Shown piece by piece: positions 48,549 to 62,146 of a DNA stretch of 64,000 bases; within the stretch, counting starts at the first letter, position 1; every line of letters begins with the position of its first letter. Below the pieces are notes generated by a model. The model saw nothing but the letters and a program-made list of their open reading frames with translations. It ran no database searches and was not told the DNA's origin. The position numbers were made by a program, and so were the translations under genes. The DNA comes from Streptomyces chromofuscus. GTDB lineage: Bacteria; Actinomycetota; Actinomycetes; Streptomycetales; Streptomycetaceae. The stretch covers positions 5,211,501 through 5,275,500 of the forward strand of contig NZ_CP063374.1 in assembly GCF_015160875.1 (NCBI RefSeq), in the 5' to 3' direction.

Positions 48549-51446
48549 CTACAGCGCGCCCTTGCGCGTCAGATGGTTGAACGCCAGCCAGCCCGGCAGC
48601 ACCGGCAGCCACAGGGTCAGCAGGCGGAACAGCAGCACGGCAGGGGCGGCGACCTCGCTGGGCAGGCCGACGGCGATCAGGCCGACGGTCAGGGTCGCCT
48701 CGACGGCTCCCACGCCGCCGGGCGTCGGGGCGGCCGAGCCGAGCGCGTTCCCGGCGAGGAAGACCACGGCCACGCTGGCGATGCTGAGCGAGGTGGTCTC
48801 GTCGCCGAACGCGCGGATCGACGCGTCCAGGCACATCACGAAGCAGGCGGTGAGCAGCAGCATGCCGCCGATGCCGGTGACCAGCTTCTGCGGCCGCTGG
48901 AGCACGTCGAGCATGCGCGGCACGACACCCGCGAACAGCGACCTCACGCGTGAGGAGACGAACTTCCGCATGAACGGCACCGAGGTCACCACGAGCACCA
49001 GCACCGCCACCGTCAGCAGGCCCGCGATGACGGTCCGGGAGGGCGACAGCGAGGGCGTCTTCTCGGTGCCGGTCAGATAGCCGAACGCCAGCAGCATCAG
49101 GATGTGGCAGCCGAGCCCGAACAACTGCGACGCGCCTACGCTGGCCACCGCGAGCCCCGGCCGTACGCCCGAGCGCTGGAGGAAGCGCGTGTTCAGTGCG
49201 ACACCGCCCACGGCGGCGGGCGCCACGATCTTCACGAACGACCCGGCGACCTGCGCCGCCACGGTCCGCGGGAACGGCACCCGCTCGGGCACGAAGCCCA
49301 GCAGGGCCATCGCTGCGGCCACGTAGCTCAGCGCCGAGAACAGCACGGCCGCGATGACCCAGCCCCACTCGGCGTTGGCCACCAGCGGCCCGAACTCGAT
49401 GTGTGTGAGCTGCGTGAGCAGGAAGTACGCGCCGATCGCGCCGGCGATGAAGCTGATCAGCGTGCGCGGCCGCACCCGTTCCAGGCGGGCCGGCTCGACC
49501 GGCGCCTGCGGCCGGATCCGCAGCACCTCGTGCCGGATCTGCGTGAGCAGATCGTCCTCGCGTGCCTCGTCCAGCGCCTCGTCGATGGCCCGCTTCTCGG
49601 CCCGGTTCTGCGCGCGGACGGCCTTCTTGTCGGGCTTGTCGAGGACGACCGCGGCGTCGGCCCCGGCCGCCTCCGGACGGGCCGGTTTGGCCTGCCGCGA
49701 CGCCTCCAGCACGGCCTCGCGCTCGCGATCCGCACGTTCCCTCGCCAGCCGTCGCAGCGTCGCGCGCGTGGAGCGCGTCAGGGCGATGGGCTGGAGCATC
49801 GGCAGGCAGTCGGCCACGGCGTCGGGACCGAGCACCTCGACGGCGGAGGCCACCGCGCGTTCGGCGCCGACCCGCAGGGCGAACGTCGTCATGAGCTGGG
49901 CCACGTCCATGCGCAGCAGCAGGTCACCGGCCGCGATCTCGCCACCGCGCAGGTCGGTGAGGATCACCGTGCCGGAACGATCCACCCGGATTGCGTCACC
50001 CGCCAGCCTGCGGTGCGCGATGCGCCGCGACTGCAACGCCCGCACCTGGTGCCAGGTGTGGCGCAGCAGCTCGTCGGTGATCTCCTCCTCGGGCAGGGAG
50101 TCGAGGGTGTGGCCACCGGTGTGCTCGTAGACGAGCATCACGGCGTCGGGTCCGAGTTCGGAGGTGGCGATCAGCTTCGGCGCGTTGGCGCCCGCGGCGA
50201 TCGCCGCGTACGCCAGCAGCGCCTCCTGCTCCAGAGCCTGCCGCAGTGACTGAAGGCTGCGCCGGGTGGCGAAGCCGCGCAGGGTCAGGTTGCGCCACAC
50301 CCGGTAGAAGAAGCCCTGCGCCTGCTGCTCCCGGTCGACGACCGTGACGTCGAGCGGCGGGCCGTTCTCCAGGGTGACGAAGTAGCGCCGGCCGCGGTCG
50401 CCGGCGTCCGCGGCGTCCAGGGTGTCCTCGCGGGCCGCGCTCACCGGGTGGAAGCCGACGGTCCGCAGGCCCGCCATCAGCGTGCGGCCCGTCGGGCGGA
50501 CGTTGGGCGAGCCGACCGCGTACAGCGTGCCGTAGGCCACGGTCCAGCCGATCAGCACCGTCAGGATGATCGAGAACGGTGTCGTGTAGCCGGTGACGAG
50601 CATCGAGAAGGCGTCGAGCAGCAGCACGATCCACAGCACCGCGCGCCAACGTGGTCTGCGGGACATGCCCACGGCCGTCATGTACGCGATGACCGGGGCC
50701 AGGTAGCCGTGGACGGGGTCGGTCAGGGCCTGGATGTCACCGGGGGAGGGCTGGGTGAGCGCCTCCTGGATCGAGTCGGGGGCGGCCCGGGCGACCCAGA
50801 GGTCGGTGGCGAGCGTCACACCGTGTGCGAGGACCGCCGCGAGCACGCCGTCGGCGATGCGCAGCCCGTCCCGCTTGATCAGCCGTTCGATCGCGAACGC
50901 GACGGGCACCAGCAGGATCGCGATGCTGGACGCCAGTCCAGCGATCTTGATGAGCAGGTCGGGCGCCTGTCCGGTGCCCTTGTTGATGTCCTGTTCGAGC
51001 CCCGAGGTGGTGCCGTGCGCGAACGCGGCGATGGCGAGCAGTACGGCGATGGCGAGCACGCCCACCAGGAGCCGCATCAGGTCCGAGGGGCGGTGCACGC
51101 GCGCGGGGAGGAGCGGCTCGTCGCCCTCCACCTCGTCGGTGTGGGGCTCCCCGGGGTGGCTGCCGGTGCCGGCCGTGGTGCCGGAGTCGTCGATGGTGCC
51201 TCGCCCGGCCGTGGTGCCGGAGGCGTCGGCGGTGCCACGCCCCGCCGGGTGGCCGGAGGCGTTGCCGGTAACCCGCCCGGCCGCGCCGTCGGCCTCCTCG
51301 GCCGCTGCGGGCCCGGCAGGCTCCCCGGCTCCCTTCACGGGCTCGGCCCCCATCACGGGCGCCTCGTCCGCGTCGGCGGTGGGTGGGCGCGGCGAGGCAT
51401 CAGGGGTGCTCTCCGCGTTCTCGGGGTGCACGCCCTGCTGCTTCAT
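48549..51446 (-). CDS. Large membrane protein: kinase-like region plus LPG-synthase/flippase TM domain
   Basis: A 965-residue protein. The first 105 residues are a repetitive, acidic, disordered region (GRGTIDDSGTTAGTG-type). About five transmembrane helices follow. A cytoplasmic region at about 330-540 looks like a degenerate protein kinase or aminoglycoside-kinase fold: AVMLVYEHTGGHTLDSL (hinge), RIAHRRLAGDAIRVD (catalytic-loop position) and VILTDLRGGE (DFG position). A long coiled segment precedes eight C-terminal helices of the LPG_synthase_TM family (PF03706), for example GGVGAVEATLTVGLIAVGLP. This is the flippase half of MprF, without its synthase half. GAAGAG lies 6 bases before the ATG. 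The role could be lipid translocation. Confidence 0.85.
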   Translation of the reverse strand: MKQQGVHPENAESTPDASPRPPTADADEAPVMGAEPVKGAGEPAGPAAAEEADGAAGRVTGNASGHPAGRGTADASGTTAGRGTIDDSGTTAGTGSHPGEPHTDEVEGDEPLLPARVHRPSDLMRLLVGVLAIAVLLAIAAFAHGTTSGLEQDINKGTGQAPDLLIKIAGLASSIAILLVPVAFAIERLIKRDGLRIADGVLAAVLAHGVTLATDLWVARAAPDSIQEALTQPSPGDIQALTDPVHGYLAPVIAYMTAVGMSRRPRWRAVLWIVLLLDAFSMLVTGYTTPFSIILTVLIGWTVAYGTLYAVGSPNVRPTGRTLMAGLRTVGFHPVSAAREDTLDAADAGDRGRRYFVTLENGPPLDVTVVDREQQAQGFFYRVWRNLTLRGFATRRSLQSLRQALEQEALLAYAAIAAGANAPKLIATSELGPDAVMLVYEHTGGHTLDSLPEEEITDELLRHTWHQVRALQSRRIAHRRLAGDAIRVDRSGTVILTDLRGGEIAAGDLLLRMDVAQLMTTFALRVGAERAVASAVEVLGPDAVADCLPMLQPIALTRSTRATLRRLARERADREREAVLEASRQAKPARPEAAGADAAVVLDKPDKKAVRAQNRAEKRAIDEALDEAREDDLLTQIRHEVLRIRPQAPVEPARLERVRPRTLISFIAGAIGAYFLLTQLTHIEFGPLVANAEWGWVIAAVLFSALSYVAAAMALLGFVPERVPFPRTVAAQVAGSFVKIVAPAAVGGVALNTRFLQRSGVRPGLAVASVGASQLFGLGCHILMLLAFGYLTGTEKTPSLSPSRTVIAGLLTVAVLVLVVTSVPFMRKFVSSRVRSLFAGVVPRMLDVLQRPQKLVTGIGGMLLLTACFVMCLDASIRAFGDETTSLSIASVAVVFLAGNALGSAAPTPGGVGAVEATLTVGLIAVGLPSEVAAPAVLLFRLLTLWLPVLPGWLAFNHLTRKGAL

Positions 51447-51632
51447 CGTCTCTTCTTGGTCTCGTATCACCAGTCACCGCCCGCACGATGGTGGCATGCC
51501 GCACCGACACACGGGGGCATCAGGGTGCAAATGCGGGGGCGCACAGTCTGCCCGACGCACTGCCCGAGAGCGAGGGTGACGCACAGTGGCCAGCGCGTCG
51601 CGTTGTCGGAGGCGTGTTGCAGGATGGGGCGA

Positions 51633-52019
51633 ATGAGCGAGGACAGCCTTTCCGAGGACGCCCGCCCGGAGTATGCGCAGGGCCTGCCGGAGTACGCCGA
51701 GCGGGTTCTCGAGGTCGCCGAACTGGTTCCGGCAGGGCGGGTCATGACGTACGGGGACGTCGCCGAGTGGCTGGAGGAGGGCGGCCCGCGGCAGGTGGGC
51801 CGGGTGATGGCTCTCTACGGGGGCGCCGTTCCTTGGTGGCGCGTCGTCCGTGCGGACGGGGTGCTGCTCCCGGGGCACGAGCTGGTGGCGCTCGACCGCT
51901 ACCGGGCGGAGGGCACGCCCCTGAAGGAGGCTGCCCGGGCGGCCGAGGGCCACCAGCCGCGCATCGACATGAGACGCGCGCGGTGGGACGGCGGCGAACG
52001 CACGGAGGCTCACACCTGA
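51633..52019 (+). CDS. Alkyltransferase-like (ATL) DNA repair protein
   Basis: A 128-residue protein with the DNA-binding half of O6-alkylguanine-DNA alkyltransferase: VPAGRVMTYGDVAEWL, and GRVMALYGGAVPWWRVVRADG. The active-site P-C-H-R-V of true alkyltransferases is PWWRVV (residues 67-72), so the acceptor Cys is Trp and the adjacent His is also Trp. Such ATL proteins bind alkylated bases without repairing them and hand lesions to nucleotide-excision repair. Mycobacteria carry one in the same neighbourhood (Rv3204). ATG 51633 is used; ATG 51624 would add three residues. Confidence 0.9.
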   Translation: MSEDSLSEDARPEYAQGLPEYAERVLEVAELVPAGRVMTYGDVAEWLEEGGPRQVGRVMALYGGAVPWWRVVRADGVLLPGHELVALDRYRAEGTPLKEAARAAEGHQPRIDMRRARWDGGERTEAHT

Positions 52020-52276
52020 CAGCTTCCGCCATCGGACGCGTCCGCGGGTGACGCGTGATCCGTACGGGGGAAACAAGGCACGTCCGTGGCATGACGTACG
52101 TTCGTGGTGCGAGGGACTCGTGGGTTCCGTGAGCCGCACGGGAAGAAGCGGAAGCCCTGCTTCCACCCAGCCCGTCGGCGTAGCGTCGGCTGCACGTGTC
52201 CCCCTCACCCCGCGACCACCGCCTTCCACGCAGGGCGGTCCGCACACCAGCACACCCACCAGGACCGGCGAACCAC

Positions 52277-55873
<3,597 letters not shown>

Positions 55874-55964
55874 TTTACGGCACCACAGGGGCTGACCTGC
55901 ACTTCTTTCGTCCGGGAGGCCGATCCGGCATCCGCTGTCAGTGCCCGCCGCTAGCCTCTCTGGG

Positions 55965-58900
55965 GTGTCCGCACGTATCACCGATCCCGAGCAGCTCAAG
56001 GAGCTCCTCGGGATTCCGTTCACCCCGGAGCAGACGGCCTGCATCATCGCGCCGCCCGCCCCGCAGGTGATCGTGGCCGGAGCCGGGTCCGGCAAGACGA
56101 CGGTGATGGCGGCACGCGTGGTGTGGCTGGTCGGTACCGGCCAGGTCGCGCCCGAACAGGTGCTGGGCCTCACCTTCACCAACAAGGCCGCCGGTGAACT
56201 CGCCGAGCGGGTCCGCAAGGCGCTCGTCAAGGCCGGCGTCACCGATCCGGACGTCATCGACCCGGACCATCCGCCCGGTGAGCCGGTGATCTCCACCTAC
56301 CACGCCTTCGCGGGCCGCCTGCTGACCGACCACGGCCTGCGCATCGGCCTCGAACCGGCCTCCCGCCTGCTCGCCGACGCCACCCGTTACCAGCTCGCCG
56401 CACGCGTGCTGCGCGAGGCCCCGGGTCCCTACCCGGCGCTCACCCGCTCCTTCCCGGACCTGGTCAGCGACCTGCTGGCCCTCGACTCCGAGCTGGCCGA
56501 ACACCTCGTGAGGCCGGAAAGCCTGCGCGCGTGGGACGCCGGGCTGCTGCGCACGCTGGAGGGCGCCAAGCTCACCAACGCCGACCTGCGCAAGGTCCCC
56601 GACACCGCCGCCGCCCGCCGCGAGCTGGCCGAGCTCGTCCTGCGCTACCGGGCCGCCAAGCGGGAACGGGACCTGCTCGACTTCGGCGACCAGATCGCCC
56701 TCGCCGCACGGCTCGCCCAGCTCCCCGACGTCGGCCGCATCCTGCGCGACGAATTCCGCGTGGTCCTCCTCGACGAGTACCAGGACACGTCCGTCGCCCA
56801 GCGCGTCCTCCTGGCAGGCCTGTTCGGCGGCGGCACCGGCCACCCGGTGACCGCCGTCGGTGACCCCTGCCAAGCCATCTACGGCTGGCGCGGCGCCTCC
56901 GTCGCCAACCTCGACGACTTCCCCGAGCACTTCGCCCACCCCGACGGCAGCACGGCGGAGCGCCAGGCGCTGAGCCAGAACCGCCGCAGCGGCGGCCGCC
57001 TCCTCGACCTCGCCAACGGTCTCGCCGAGCCGCTGCGCGCCATGCACGCGGGCGTGGAGGCCCTCCGCCCCGCCCCCGGCGCCGAACGCGACGGCATGGT
57101 CCGCTGCGCCCTGCTGCGCACCCACGCCGAGGAGATCGACTGGATCGCCGACTCGATCGCACATCTGGTCCGCACCGGCAAGGGGCCCGGCGAGATCGCC
57201 GTCCTGTGCCGCACGGCGACCGACTTCGCCCAGATCCAGGGCGCGCTCGTCGCCCGGGACATTCCCGTCGAGGTCGTCGGCCTCTCGGGGCTGCTGCACC
57301 TGCCGGAGGTGGCCGACCTGGTCGCCGTCTGCGAGGTGCTCCAGGACCCGGGCGCCAACGCCTCCCTGGTCCGCCTGCTCACCGGCCCCCGCTGGCGCAT
57401 CGGTCCGCGCGACCTCGCTCTCCTGGGGCGACGCGCCCGGCTTCTGGTGTCCCACGCGCGGGTGGACGCCGACGACGACCCCGACCGCAGGCTCGCCGAC
57501 GCGGTCGAGGGCGTCGACCCGGCCGAGGTGATCTCCCTCGCCGACGCCCTGGACACGTTCCTGGAGACCCCGCTGGAGGGCGGCGGGGACGACGACGGGC
57601 TGCCGTTCTCGCCGGACGCGCGTGTGCGGTTCGCCCGCCTCGCCACCGAGCTGCGTGAACTGCGCCGCTCCCTGTCCGACCCGCTCATGGACGTCCTGCA
57701 CCGCGTCCTCGCCGTCACCGGACTGGAAGTCGAGCTGTCGGCGTCCCCGCACGCTCTGGCCGCCCGTCGCCGGGAGACCCTGTCCAACTTCCTGGACGTC
57801 GCCGCCTCCTTCGCCGCCAACGAGAGCGAGGCCAGTCTGCTCGCCTTCCTGGGCTTCCTGCGCACCGCCGCCCAGTACGAGAAGGGCCTCGACAACGCGC
57901 TGCCGGGCGGTGAGAACACCGTCAAGGTGCTCACCGCCCACAAGTCCAAGGGCCTGGAGTGGGACGTCGTCGCCGTCCCCGGGCTCGTCACCGGGACGTT
58001 CCCCAGCAGTCAGGGTCGTGAGAAGTGGACCTCCCAGGCCAGGGTGCTCCCGCACGAACTGCGCGGCGACGCCGACACGCTGCCCGACATCCGCACGTGG
58101 GACGCGCGCGGCATGAAGGCCTTCCACGAGGCCATGAAGGACCACCAGCACACCGAGGAGCTCCGCCTCGGCTACGTCACCTTCACCCGCCCTCGCTCCC
58201 TCCTCCTCGGCTCCGGCCACTGGTGGGGCCCCACCCAGAAGAAGCCCCGCGGCCCCTCCGACTTCCTCCTCGCCCTCTACGAGCACTGCGCCGCCGGTCA
58301 CGGCGAGATCGAGGCGTGGGCGGACGAACCAGCCGAGGACGAGGAGAACCCGGCCCTCCACCGGACGGCCGCCGACCAGCTGTGGCCGCTGCCCCTGGAC
58401 GAGGACGCCCTGGCGCGCCGCCGCGCGGCGGCCGAGACGGTCCTGACCCACCTCGACACCCTCGCCACCGCCCACCCCGGCGCCGTACACGACCCCGGCA
58501 CGTACGACGACCCGGACTGGCCCGCACCGCCGGACGACGAGATTCCGGGCGACGGGGACGCGTACGAGGACGACCCGTACGGGGAAGGGGACCCGGCCGA
58601 CTGGGACTCGTGGGACACGCACCGGCCGACCGACACGGACTCCCGTGGGGCCGCGGACGCGCGCCGCCCGACCGTCCCGCACCAGGCGACGCCCCCGGAC
58701 GTCGACGCGACACCGGGCGCCCGCCCGCACCCCCCGCAGTCCGGGCCGCACCCCCTCACCCCCGAGGAGGCCCGCACGATCGCCTCCTGGGACCGTGACC
58801 TCGACGCCCTCACCGGCGAGCTGCTCCGCGCGCGGGAGTCCGTCACGGAAGTCGCGCTGCCCGCCTCGCTGACCGCCTCCCAGTTGCTGCGCCTGGCCGC

Positions 58901-59486
58901 CGACCCGGACGGCTTCGCACAGGAACTGGCCCGCCCCATGCCGCGGCCGCCGCAGCCCGCGGCCCGCCGGGGAACGCGCTTCCACGCCTGGGTGGAGGCC
59001 CGTTTCGAGGAGCTGACGCTGCCCATGCTGGAGCCGGAGGAGCTGCCGGGCAGTGAGGCGGAGATCGCCGACGAGCGTGACCTGGAGGCTCTGAAGGAGG
59101 CGTTCGAGCGCACCGAGTACGCCCACCGCACGCCCTACCGGGTGGAGGCGCCCTTCCAGCTGGCCCTCGCCGGCCGCGTCGTCCGGGGCCGTATTGACGC
59201 CGTCTACCGGTACGGGGACGGCGAGGGGACGACGTACGAGATCGTCGACTGGAAGACCGGCCGCGGCCGGACCGCGGACCCCCTCCAGCTCGCCCTGTAC
59301 CGGCTCGCCTGGGCCGAGCAGAAGGGCGTGCCCCTGGAGTCGGTCACGGCCGCGTTCGTCTACGTGCGCACGGGCGAGGTCGTACGGCCGGACGACCTTC
59401 CGGACCGGGCCGCGCTGGAACGGCTGCTGCTGGGCGAGCCGTACGGTGACGAACCGCACGAACAGGGTGTCGGCGCGGGCCGATAG
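55965..59486 (+). CDS. adnB: AdnB: helicase-nuclease subunit
   Basis: A 1173-residue partner of AdnA. The N-terminal motor has VIVAGAGSGKTTVMAARV (Lys44), LTFTNKAAGELAERV, VVLLDEYQDTSVAQR, GDPCQAIYGWRGASV, and HKSKGLEWDVVAVPG. An unusual Asp/Pro-rich linker occurs at about 845-925. The RecB-like nuclease includes GTRFHAWVEARFEEL and YEIVDWKTGRGRT (Asp-x-Lys). In the mycobacterial complex AdnB is the lead motor; AdnA and AdnB cut opposite strands. GTG 55965 (SARITDPEQLKELLG) starts conserved sequence; GTG 55941 is possible. There is no obvious ribosome site before it. Confidence 0.92.
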   Translation: MSARITDPEQLKELLGIPFTPEQTACIIAPPAPQVIVAGAGSGKTTVMAARVVWLVGTGQVAPEQVLGLTFTNKAAGELAERVRKALVKAGVTDPDVIDPDHPPGEPVISTYHAFAGRLLTDHGLRIGLEPASRLLADATRYQLAARVLREAPGPYPALTRSFPDLVSDLLALDSELAEHLVRPESLRAWDAGLLRTLEGAKLTNADLRKVPDTAAARRELAELVLRYRAAKRERDLLDFGDQIALAARLAQLPDVGRILRDEFRVVLLDEYQDTSVAQRVLLAGLFGGGTGHPVTAVGDPCQAIYGWRGASVANLDDFPEHFAHPDGSTAERQALSQNRRSGGRLLDLANGLAEPLRAMHAGVEALRPAPGAERDGMVRCALLRTHAEEIDWIADSIAHLVRTGKGPGEIAVLCRTATDFAQIQGALVARDIPVEVVGLSGLLHLPEVADLVAVCEVLQDPGANASLVRLLTGPRWRIGPRDLALLGRRARLLVSHARVDADDDPDRRLADAVEGVDPAEVISLADALDTFLETPLEGGGDDDGLPFSPDARVRFARLATELRELRRSLSDPLMDVLHRVLAVTGLEVELSASPHALAARRRETLSNFLDVAASFAANESEASLLAFLGFLRTAAQYEKGLDNALPGGENTVKVLTAHKSKGLEWDVVAVPGLVTGTFPSSQGREKWTSQARVLPHELRGDADTLPDIRTWDARGMKAFHEAMKDHQHTEELRLGYVTFTRPRSLLLGSGHWWGPTQKKPRGPSDFLLALYEHCAAGHGEIEAWADEPAEDEENPALHRTAADQLWPLPLDEDALARRRAAAETVLTHLDTLATAHPGAVHDPGTYDDPDWPAPPDDEIPGDGDAYEDDPYGEGDPADWDSWDTHRPTDTDSRGAADARRPTVPHQATPPDVDATPGARPHPPQSGPHPLTPEEARTIASWDRDLDALTGELLRARESVTEVALPASLTASQLLRLAADPDGFAQELARPMPRPPQPAARRGTRFHAWVEARFEELTLPMLEPEELPGSEAEIADERDLEALKEAFERTEYAHRTPYRVEAPFQLALAGRVVRGRIDAVYRYGDGEGTTYEIVDWKTGRGRTADPLQLALYRLAWAEQKGVPLESVTAAFVYVRTGEVVRPDDLPDRAALERLLLGEPYGDEPHEQGVGAGR

Positions 59487-59496
59487 GCTCGTGCGC

Positions 59497-60900
59497 ATGA
59501 GCCAGACCCCGGACAGCGCCGTCCGCACGTACCTCGACGAGCACCGTGCCGCCTTCCTCGAAGGCCTCGCCGAGTGGCTGCGCGTCCCGTCGGTGTCCGC
59601 GCAGCCCGAGCACGCCTTTGACGTGCGGCGCAGCGCCGACTGGCTCGCGAGCAGGCTCAAGGAGACCGGGTTCCCGACCGCGGAGGTCTGGCAGACACCG
59701 GGCGCACCCGCCGTTTACGCCGAGTGGCCCTCGGACGACCCGCAGGCGCCCACGGTCCTCGTCTACGGCCACCACGACGTGCAGCCCGCCGCACGCGAGG
59801 ACGGCTGGGACAGCGACCCCTTCGAACCCGTCGTCCGCGACAACCGCCTCTACGCGCGCGGGGCGGCCGACGACAAGGGCCAGGTCTTCTTCCACACCCT
59901 CGGTGTCCGCGCCCACCTCGCCGCCACCGGCCGCACCACCCCGGCCGTCAGCCTGAAGCTGCTGATCGAGGGCGAGGAGGAGTCCGGCTCCCCGTACTTC
60001 CGGGCACTGGTCGAGGAGCATGCGGGGCGGCTCGCCGCCGACGCGGTGATCGTCTCCGACACCGGTATGTGGTCCGAGGACACCCCCACGGTGTGTACGG
60101 GCATGCGCGGCCTCGCCGAGTGCGAGATCCGGCTGTACGGCCCCGACCAGGACATCCACTCCGGGTCCTTCGGCGGCGCCGTCCCCAACCCGGCGACAGC
60201 CGTCGCCCGTCTCGTCGCCGCCCTGCACGACGAGCACGCGCGCGTGGCGATCCCCGGTTTCTACGACGGTGTCGTCGACCTCACCGACCGTGAGCGCGCC
60301 CTGTTCGCGGAGCTGCCCTTCGACGAGCGGCAGTGGCTGCGCACCGCGAAGTCGTACGCCACCCACGGTGAGGCCGGGTTCACCACCCTGGAGCGCGTCT
60401 GGGCCCGTCCCACCGCCGAGGTCAACGGCATCGGCGGTGGCTACCAGGGCCCCGGCAGCAAGACGATCGTCCCGTCCTCGGCGATGGTGAAGCTGTCCTT
60501 CCGCCTGGTCGCCGGGCAGGACCCCGACCACGTCGAGCGGGCCGTCCGCGCCTGGGCCGCCGACCAGGTGCCCGCCGGGATCCGGCACGAGATCGCCTTC
60601 TCGGCGGCCACCCGCCCGTGCCTGACGCCCCTGGACCACCCCGCGCTCCAGTCCGTCGTACGCGCCATGAGCCGCGCCTTCGGCGAACCCGTCCGGTACA
60701 CGCGCGAGGGCGGCTCAGGACCGGCCGCCGACCTGCAGGAAGTCCTCGGCGCTCCGGTCCTCTTCCTGGGCATCTCCGTCCCCTCCGACGGCTGGCACGC
60801 CCCGAACGAGAAGGTCGAGCTCGACCTGCTTCTCAAGGGCGCCGAAACCAGCGCGTACCTGTGGGCTGACCTCGCCGAACACTGGCGCCATGCGCCCTGA
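59497..60900 (+). CDS. M20-family dipeptidase
   Basis: A 467-residue metallopeptidase of the CNDP/PepV-like group. Metal and catalytic motifs are YGHHDVQPAA (His, Asp), YARGAADDKGQ (bridging Asp), LIEGEEESGSP (catalytic Glu and ligand), SDTGMW (ligand Asp) and a C-terminal SDGWHAPNEK (His). The lid domain holds DIHSGSFGGAVPNP. It likely cleaves dipeptides or cysteinylglycine-type conjugates in the cytoplasm. It starts 10 bases after adnB, so it is in the same operon. In M. tuberculosis, this position holds a potassium-channel-like gene instead. Confidence 0.9.
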   Translation: MSQTPDSAVRTYLDEHRAAFLEGLAEWLRVPSVSAQPEHAFDVRRSADWLASRLKETGFPTAEVWQTPGAPAVYAEWPSDDPQAPTVLVYGHHDVQPAAREDGWDSDPFEPVVRDNRLYARGAADDKGQVFFHTLGVRAHLAATGRTTPAVSLKLLIEGEEESGSPYFRALVEEHAGRLAADAVIVSDTGMWSEDTPTVCTGMRGLAECEIRLYGPDQDIHSGSFGGAVPNPATAVARLVAALHDEHARVAIPGFYDGVVDLTDRERALFAELPFDERQWLRTAKSYATHGEAGFTTLERVWARPTAEVNGIGGGYQGPGSKTIVPSSAMVKLSFRLVAGQDPDHVERAVRAWAADQVPAGIRHEIAFSAATRPCLTPLDHPALQSVVRAMSRAFGEPVRYTREGGSGPAADLQEVLGAPVLFLGISVPSDGWHAPNEKVELDLLLKGAETSAYLWADLAEHWRHAP

Positions 60901-61048
60901 CCGTCCGGGCCGGGGATGTGCCCCGCGCGGGGCACACTGGAGAGGCCGCCCGCAGCACGGAGCAGCGCCGGACCCGGTCGCCTCCTGCCGCACGACCCGC
61001 TGAACCGCCGCTGAATCAACCGTTCCACCGGGGGAGTTGGAAGCACCC

Positions 61049-61993
61049 GTGACCACCTGGACCGACCACACCGCCGACCGACCCATCTCACTCACCGCCC
61101 CCAGCGGCATCGACCGTGCCGCGCACCACCGGCTCGACGAGGCCTGGCTCGCGGCGGCGTGGAGCCACCCCTCGACCCGCTGCTTCGTGGTCTCCGGCGG
61201 CCAGGTCCTCATCGACGAGACACCCGACGGACGTACCGAACTCGTCATGAGTCCGTCCTTCGAAGCCCCGCTCACCGAGGCGCACCGCTACTTCCTGGGC
61301 ATCGACGAGGACGGCGTCAGCTACTTCGCGCTCCAGAAGGACGCGCTGCCCGGCCGCATGGACCAGTCCGCGCGCCCGGCGGGCCTGCGCGAGGCCGGGC
61401 TGCTGCTGTCGCCGCGCGACGCGGGGCTGATGGTGCACGCCGTCGGTCTGGAGAACTGGCAGCGCACCCACCGCTTCTGCTCCCGCTGCGGCGAACGCAC
61501 GGTGATCGCGGCGGCCGGGCACATCCGCCGCTGCCCCGCCTGCGGCGCCGAGCACTACCCGCGCACCGACCCCGCCGTGATCATGGCGGTCACCGACGAG
61601 GACGACCGCATCCTGCTCGGCCGCCAGGTCCACTGGCCCGAGGGGCGCTTCTCCACGCTGGCCGGCTTCGTCGAGCCCGGCGAGTCCATCGAGCAGTCGG
61701 TACGCCGCGAGGTCCGCGAGGAGGCCGGCGTCACCGTCGGCGAGGTCGAGTACGTCGCCAGCCAGCCCTGGCCGTTCCCGTCCAGCCTGATGCTCGGCTT
61801 CATGGCCCGCGCCACGTCCACGGAGATCGAGGTCGACGGCGACGAGATCCACGAGGCCCGCTGGTTCTCCCGAGACGAACTGTGCGCCGCCTTCGAGTCC
61901 GGCGAGGTGCTGCCGCCGTACGGCATCTCCATCGCCGCCCGCCTGATCGAACTCTGGTACGGCAAGCCCCTCCCGACACGCAGCGCGGCCTGA
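61049..61993 (+). CDS. nudC: NAD(H) diphosphatase NudC
   Basis: A 314-residue Nudix hydrolase. It has an N-terminal regulatory domain, a zinc ribbon (FCSRCGERT and RCPACGAEHYPR), the Nudix box GFVEPGESIEQSVRREVREEAGV, and the NADH-specific array SQPWPFPSSLMLGF. It splits NADH into NMNH and AMP and can remove NAD caps from RNA. GTG 61049 is 13 bases from GGGGGAG; a TTG at 61037 is an alternative. Mycobacterial counterpart Rv3199c lies in the same order relative to uvrD2. It is followed by a terminator shared with the convergent mycoredoxin gene. Confidence 0.93.
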   Translation: MTTWTDHTADRPISLTAPSGIDRAAHHRLDEAWLAAAWSHPSTRCFVVSGGQVLIDETPDGRTELVMSPSFEAPLTEAHRYFLGIDEDGVSYFALQKDALPGRMDQSARPAGLREAGLLLSPRDAGLMVHAVGLENWQRTHRFCSRCGERTVIAAAGHIRRCPACGAEHYPRTDPAVIMAVTDEDDRILLGRQVHWPEGRFSTLAGFVEPGESIEQSVRREVREEAGVTVGEVEYVASQPWPFPSSLMLGFMARATSTEIEVDGDEIHEARWFSRDELCAAFESGEVLPPYGISIAARLIELWYGKPLPTRSAA

Positions 61994-62106
61994 CCCGACG
62001 GGGCGGACGTGCCCTTGGCTGTCCCTGTCGACGCGCGACGCGGCGTGGCAGGGCGGAAGGGGACGTGCCCAGGCACGGGCACATCGGAGCGGGGCGAAAA
62101 CAAACA

Positions 62107-62137
62107 GGCCCCCACCGGAGAGTTTCCGGTGGGGGCC
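62107..62137. terminator. Terminator between nudC and the mycoredoxin gene
   Basis: A 13-bp perfect stem (62107-62119 with 62125-62137), loop GAGTT, ending 9 bases before the mycoredoxin stop on the opposite strand. Confidence 0.88.
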
Positions 62138-62146
62138 GCTGGTGGG

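Noticed and set aside
55938..59660. A 1240-codon frame antisense to adnB
   Set aside because: High GC makes the complementary frame open; its composition is Gly/Val/Arg biased and has no domain, whereas the forward frame has all helicase motifs.
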